From: Betaproteobacteria bacterium
Lineage (GTDB): Bacteria > Pseudomonadota > Gammaproteobacteria > Burkholderiales > SG8-39
Length of the DNA stretch: 64,000 bases
Direction: 5' to 3'
Assembly: GCA_016195915.1 (NCBI GenBank)
Contig: JACPYS010000021.1
Span: 62,001 to 126,000 of the forward strand
Of the stretch, positions 60,715 to 64,000 are shown one piece after another (within the stretch, counting starts at the first letter, position 1; the number at the start of each line of letters is the position of its first letter). The position numbers and the translations under genes were made by a program. Below the pieces are notes generated by a model that worked only from the letters and a program-made list of their open reading frames with translations, made no database searches and was not told the DNA's origin.

Positions 60715-61818
60715 TTGACGGGTTCGGCCTTGGGACAGGGTAAGTTCCTCGCTTCAGCGCCCAGCTTCATAGCGTCTGGCGCGCTTGCGTTCTGGTTGTC
60801 CTTCCCCGCAGGCGCGCAGGTTCGCTATCCGGAGGTTACTCCCGGACACGCCATCACTTTCCCCCGCGACCACGGCGCGCATCCCGAATTTCGCAATGAG
60901 TGGTGGTACGCGACTGGATGGTTGAACACCGCTGCCGGCGACGTGCTCGGATTCCAGGTCACATTTTTTCGCACGCGGCCTGACATCGTCACGGACAATC
61001 CGAGCGCATTCACGCCGCGCCAGATCATTCTCGCGCACGCGGCGATCACCGAGAGCCGCCGAGGGCGTCTGTCGCACGACCAGCGCGCGGCGCGGCCGGC
61101 GCTGGGGTTGGCCGGCGCCGCCGAGGCCACGACTGAAGTCTGGGTGGACGAGTGGAGGCTCTCGCTCGAGGGGAACACTTACGCAGCGCGCATTCCAGCG
61201 CGCGAGTTTACGCTCGAGCTGAACCTCACCGCCGCGAATCCGCCGTTGCTGCAGGGCGAAGCCGGGCTAAGCCGAAAGGGCAGACGTCCGGGCGAGGCGA
61301 GCTACTACTACAGTCGCCCCAATCTTTCCGTTCAGGGGAAAATGAACGGACAGGCGGTGACGGGCACCGCGTGGCTCGATCACGAATGGTCGAGCAGTTA
61401 TCTCGCTCCGGAAGCCGCAGGATGGGACTGGATCGGCATCAACCTCGCAGGCGGCGGCGCGCTTATGGTCTTCCGCGTGCGCGGCAAGGACGGCAGCGCT
61501 CACTACGCGGGCGGTACGCTGGCGGATCCCGACGGATCGCGCAAGACCTTCGGGCCGGAGGAAATCACGATCGAGCCGCTGCGCCGCTGGCGCTCGCCAC
61601 GCACAGGCACCGAATATCCCGTCGCGTTGCGCGTGCGGGGCGGCGGAATGGTGTTTCGCGTCGAGCCGCTGATCGACGACCAGGAACTCGATTCGCGCGC
61701 GAGCACTGGGACGATCTACTGGGAAGGTGCGGTGCGGCTGATCGACGAAGCGACGGGTAGCGAAGCGGGGCGCGGTTACCTCGAACTCACAGGCTACTGG
61801 CGGCCGATGAAGCTCTGA
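60715..61818 (+). CDS. AttH/CrtC-like lipocalin-domain protein
   Basis: 367-residue secreted protein of the lipocalin-like AttH/carotenoid 1,2-hydratase group. A signal-type segment (SFIASGALAFWLSFPAGAQ) is followed by the family start ITFPRDHGAHPEFRNEWWYATGWL, with the conserved Glu-Trp-Trp-Tyr. TAWLDHEWSSSYLAPEAAGWDWIGI is the second conserved block. The start is uncertain: TTG 60715 or TTG 60730. Such genes usually follow an ATPase and an FtsX permease, as the gene at 54757 is, so they probably form one envelope-lipid system. The exact substrate is unknown. Confidence 0.8.
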   Translation: MTGSALGQGKFLASAPSFIASGALAFWLSFPAGAQVRYPEVTPGHAITFPRDHGAHPEFRNEWWYATGWLNTAAGDVLGFQVTFFRTRPDIVTDNPSAFTPRQIILAHAAITESRRGRLSHDQRAARPALGLAGAAEATTEVWVDEWRLSLEGNTYAARIPAREFTLELNLTAANPPLLQGEAGLSRKGRRPGEASYYYSRPNLSVQGKMNGQAVTGTAWLDHEWSSSYLAPEAAGWDWIGINLAGGGALMVFRVRGKDGSAHYAGGTLADPDGSRKTFGPEEITIEPLRRWRSPRTGTEYPVALRVRGGGMVFRVEPLIDDQELDSRASTGTIYWEGAVRLIDEATGSEAGRGYLELTGYWRPMKL

Positions 61819-62689
61819 AAGTGGAAAGCCCCACGCCGGCGAGGATCAGCGCGATGCCGGCAAAGTGGTACCAACGCGGATACTCACCCAGGAACAGCGC
61901 GGCCAGTCCGACCGCGATCGCGGGCATCAGGTGCATGGTGGCGCCGGCGCGCGCGGCGCCGAGGCGCGACACGACATAGCTCCAGCCGGCATAGGCGAGC
62001 AGCAGTGATCCGATTGCAGAATAGAGGATCGCGAGGGAGCCTGCGAATCCCAGGGAGGTTTTCGCTCCGTGCATCAGCTCGAAGGCAACCCACGGAAGCA
62101 CGAAGAGCAAGCCCAGCATGCACAGCGCGACAAGATACGGTGGCGTGGCGAGCGTATCGCGCCGCATGCGCAGCACTACGGTGTACGAGCTCCACATCGC
62201 CATCGAGGCCAGCGCCATCATGTCGCCGACGTTGAACGTAGGCGTCACGAGTTGTCCCTGCGAACCGATCAGCAAGACGCCGAGGAAGGAGATTGCAACG
62301 CCCGTCCACTGCAGCGCACCGATCGCTTCCTTGAGCAACGGTCGAGCGAGCAGCATGATGAATATCGGAGCGGTCGAGAGGTAGAGCACGGCGCTGGTGG
62401 CGGTGGTGTAGTGCAGCCCGAGCCACTGCAGAGCGAGATGCAGACCGCCGCCTGTGAAGCCAAGTGCGATCAGGATCTTCCAGTCGCGCCTGTCGCACGC
62501 GAGCAGTCCTGCGCGCAGCTCGCGCCAGCAGAACGGCGCCAGCAATCCGATTACGATCACCAGCCGCCCCGCGGTCGCGACGCCGGGCGCGACGTCCTCG
62601 CGCACCGCGCGCGCCACGATCCAGTTGCCCGACCACAGGAGCAGGGTCGCCAGCAGAATGAAATAGGCGGTGGACCGCATTTGCCGCAT
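61787..62689 (-). CDS. EamA/DMT-family membrane transporter
   Basis: 300-residue protein with ten hydrophobic segments in two EamA repeats (about residues 5-140 and 155-290). The repeat signature is visible as TAPIFIMLLARPLLKEAIGALQWTGVAISFLGVLLIG, and in the second copy MPAIAVGLAALFLGEYPRWYHFAGIALILAGV. These drug/metabolite transporters usually export amino acids or metabolites. Its 3' end overlaps the convergent lipocalin gene by 32 bp. Confidence 0.9.
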   Translation of the reverse strand: MRQMRSTAYFILLATLLLWSGNWIVARAVREDVAPGVATAGRLVIVIGLLAPFCWRELRAGLLACDRRDWKILIALGFTGGGLHLALQWLGLHYTTATSAVLYLSTAPIFIMLLARPLLKEAIGALQWTGVAISFLGVLLIGSQGQLVTPTFNVGDMMALASMAMWSSYTVVLRMRRDTLATPPYLVALCMLGLLFVLPWVAFELMHGAKTSLGFAGSLAILYSAIGSLLLAYAGWSYVVSRLGAARAGATMHLMPAIAVGLAALFLGEYPRWYHFAGIALILAGVGLSTFRASSAASSL

Positions 62690-62703
62690 GCTAATCTCAA
62701 TTC

Positions 62704-63468
62704 ATGCCTTTCATCACGGCTGCCGGACATAGGCTTGAATACGAGATGCTCGAAGGAAGCGGGCCGACGCTCGTCCTGTTGCATGAAGGACTCGGTTCGA
62801 TTGGCCAATGGCGCGATTTTCCGCACCGCGTTGCCCAAGTGACCGGGTGCGCGGTACTGGTCTACGCGCGCTACGGCTACGGCCAGTCCGACGTGCTGGC
62901 CGAAGAGCGCGTGCCGGTGAGTTTCATGCATGACGAGGCGCTGAAATCGCTTCCTGAAGTGCTGACTGCGTTCCGCATTCCCGATGCGGTGCTCGTTGGA
63001 CATTCCGACGGCGCCTCGATTGCGCTGATCCACGCGGGGGCGGGACACCCCGTACGCGGAGTGGTTGCCATGGCGCCCCATGTGTTCGTGGAGGACATCT
63101 GCGTCTCGAGCATCGTCGCTGCGCGCGAGGCGTTTCAGAACACCGACCTGCCTCAGCGCCTGGGCAAGTATCACCGCGACCCGAAGAAGACCTTTTTCCT
63201 GTGGAACGACGTCTGGCTCGATCCTGAGTTCCGCCGCTGGAACATCGAGCAGTACCTGCCGGGTATTCGCTGCCCGGTGCTTGCCATCCAGGGCGAGGAC
63301 GACGAATACGGCAGCATGGCGCAACTCGACGCGATTGCGCGACAGGTGAAGGGGCCGTGCGAGCTGTTGAAACTGGCTCGCTGCGGCCATTCGCCGCAGC
63401 GCGACCAGTCTGAGGCGGTGATCTCGGCAGTCGCGCGTTTTGTGCGAGAACTCGCGCGAACCTCCTGA
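62704..63468 (+). CDS. Alpha/beta-hydrolase
   Basis: 254-residue alpha/beta-hydrolase. The nucleophile elbow is VGHSDGASIAL with Ser near residue 102. LLHEGLGSIGQWRDFP forms the oxyanion strand (HEGLG). The acid is in QGEDDEYGS and the final His in RCGHSPQRDQ. It hydrolyses esters, lactones or acyl groups. It is divergent from the DMT transporter with 14 bp between starts. Substrate unknown; the HSDG elbow is common in esterases of aromatic-pathway gene sets. Confidence 0.88.
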   Translation: MPFITAAGHRLEYEMLEGSGPTLVLLHEGLGSIGQWRDFPHRVAQVTGCAVLVYARYGYGQSDVLAEERVPVSFMHDEALKSLPEVLTAFRIPDAVLVGHSDGASIALIHAGAGHPVRGVVAMAPHVFVEDICVSSIVAAREAFQNTDLPQRLGKYHRDPKKTFFLWNDVWLDPEFRRWNIEQYLPGIRCPVLAIQGEDDEYGSMAQLDAIARQVKGPCELLKLARCGHSPQRDQSEAVISAVARFVRELARTS

Positions 63469-63485
63469 ATTGCGAGTACGCGGAG

Positions 63486-63998
63486 CTACGCAGCTGCCGG
63501 GAATGGACGAGCGGATTCCACTGTATCGAGCGCCGAGAGCAGCAAATCGGGGTCGTTTGTGGCGAGGCGCACGGCGTCCGAAAGCATCTGCCGCCAGCGT
63601 CGGGCGCCATGATGGCCGTGGTAGAGGCCGAGCATGTGGCGCGTGATGTGGCGCAGCGCCGTGCCGCGCGCGCATTCGCGCCGGGCGTAGGCGTGCATCG
63701 CCTGAACTACGGTTGCGCGTTGTGATTGTCCGCCGTCGCGCGCGAGCAACCAGGGGTTATGGTATGCGGCGCGTCCGAGCATTACTCCATCGAGCTGTGC
63801 GAGATGAGCTTCGATTTCCGGCCAGGTCGCAATGCCGCCGTTCATCACGATTTCGAGATGTGGAAATTCGCGCTTGAGGCGGTACACGAATTCGTAGTTG
63901 AGCGGCGGCACCTCGCGGTTCTCTTTCGGCGAGAGGCCTTTCAGCCACGCGTTACGCGCGTGCACGATAAAGGTCGTGCAACCTGCTTCGGCAACCGT
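63486..63998 (-). CDS. dusA: tRNA-dihydrouridine(20/20a) synthase DusA, 5' part beyond window
   Basis: C-terminal about 170 residues of DusA, the FMN enzyme reducing uridine 20/20a in tRNA D-loops. The family sequence TFIVHARNAWLKGLSPKENRE is present, then EFPHLEIVMNGGIAT and MLGRAAYHNPWLL for FMN-phosphate binding, and the C-terminal helical RNA-binding domain. The frame stays open to the right window edge, so the catalytic Cys and barrel start are missing from view. It ends at 63486. Confidence 0.93.
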   Translation of the reverse strand, partial: TVAEAGCTTFIVHARNAWLKGLSPKENREVPPLNYEFVYRLKREFPHLEIVMNGGIATWPEIEAHLAQLDGVMLGRAAYHNPWLLARDGGQSQRATVVQAMHAYARRECARGTALRHITRHMLGLYHGHHGARRWRQMLSDAVRLATNDPDLLLSALDTVESARPFPAAA

Positions 63999-64000
63999 GG

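Overview
The window is GC-rich, densely packed bacterial DNA with short gaps, many ATGA or GTGA stop/start overlaps, and frequent GTG and TTG starts. The gene families (several TRAP and TAXI transporters, CaiB/BaiF CoA transferases, ADP-forming acyl-CoA ligases, DusA, an AttH/CrtC-like lipocalin) suggest a betaproteobacterium, probably Burkholderiales or a relative. That is inference: there is no rRNA or other marker gene here. I found no tRNA, rRNA, CRISPR array or complete insertion sequence.

Layout. 1-3.8 kb: end of an Ldh2-family dehydrogenase, an FAD oxidoreductase and a polytopic membrane protein. 3.8-4.5 kb: a PIN-domain toxin-antitoxin pair. 4.6-29.3 kb: a supercluster of biotin-dependent carboxylase parts: two biotin carboxylases, three biotin carriers, three pyruvate-carboxylase/oxaloacetate-decarboxylase-type carboxyltransferases and two acyl-CoA-carboxylase-type carboxyltransferases. 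These are mixed with ADP-forming acyl-CoA ligases (split and fused), an AMP-forming ligase, two SDR dehydrogenases, a GntR/FCD regulator and a TRAP transporter. Inside this cluster, 19.5-21.6 kb is a less GC-rich accessory patch with a three-gene TIGR04255-type module beside the 3' remnant of a probable DNA methyltransferase or restriction gene.

29.3-37.4 kb: a second TRAP system, an amidohydrolase, an SMP-30-type lactonase, a TAXI-TRAP system, and a decayed copy of the lactonase 5' end. 37.4-43.2 kb: an apparent operon of a PRISE-like enone reductase, an ABC importer, a flavin monooxygenase and an internally shortened MBL hydrolase. 43.2-48.4 kb: a methyltransferase, a CoA transferase, two hot-dog proteins and a SucCD-like ligase. 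48.5-51.3 kb: a fourth TRAP system with a recognisable promoter. 51.4-54.7 kb: an SDR, a zinc-ribbon protein, a crotonase lacking both usual glutamates and a CoA transferase, with a 30-bp palindromic repeat present three times. 54.7-64 kb: an FtsX-like permease and an AttH-like lipocalin, probably once adjacent but now separated by a Phd/PIN pair, a CoA transferase, a DUF1993 protein and an HTH protein; then a DMT exporter, an alpha/beta hydrolase and the 3' part of dusA.

Taken together this looks like a catabolic region. Periplasmic-binding-protein transporters import organic acids, CoA ligases and CoA transferases activate them, and carboxylases, dehydrogenases, hydratases and hydrolases process them. 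A 16-bp motif upstream of four gene sets suggests shared control, possibly by the GntR/FCD protein. Substrates cannot be read from the sequence.
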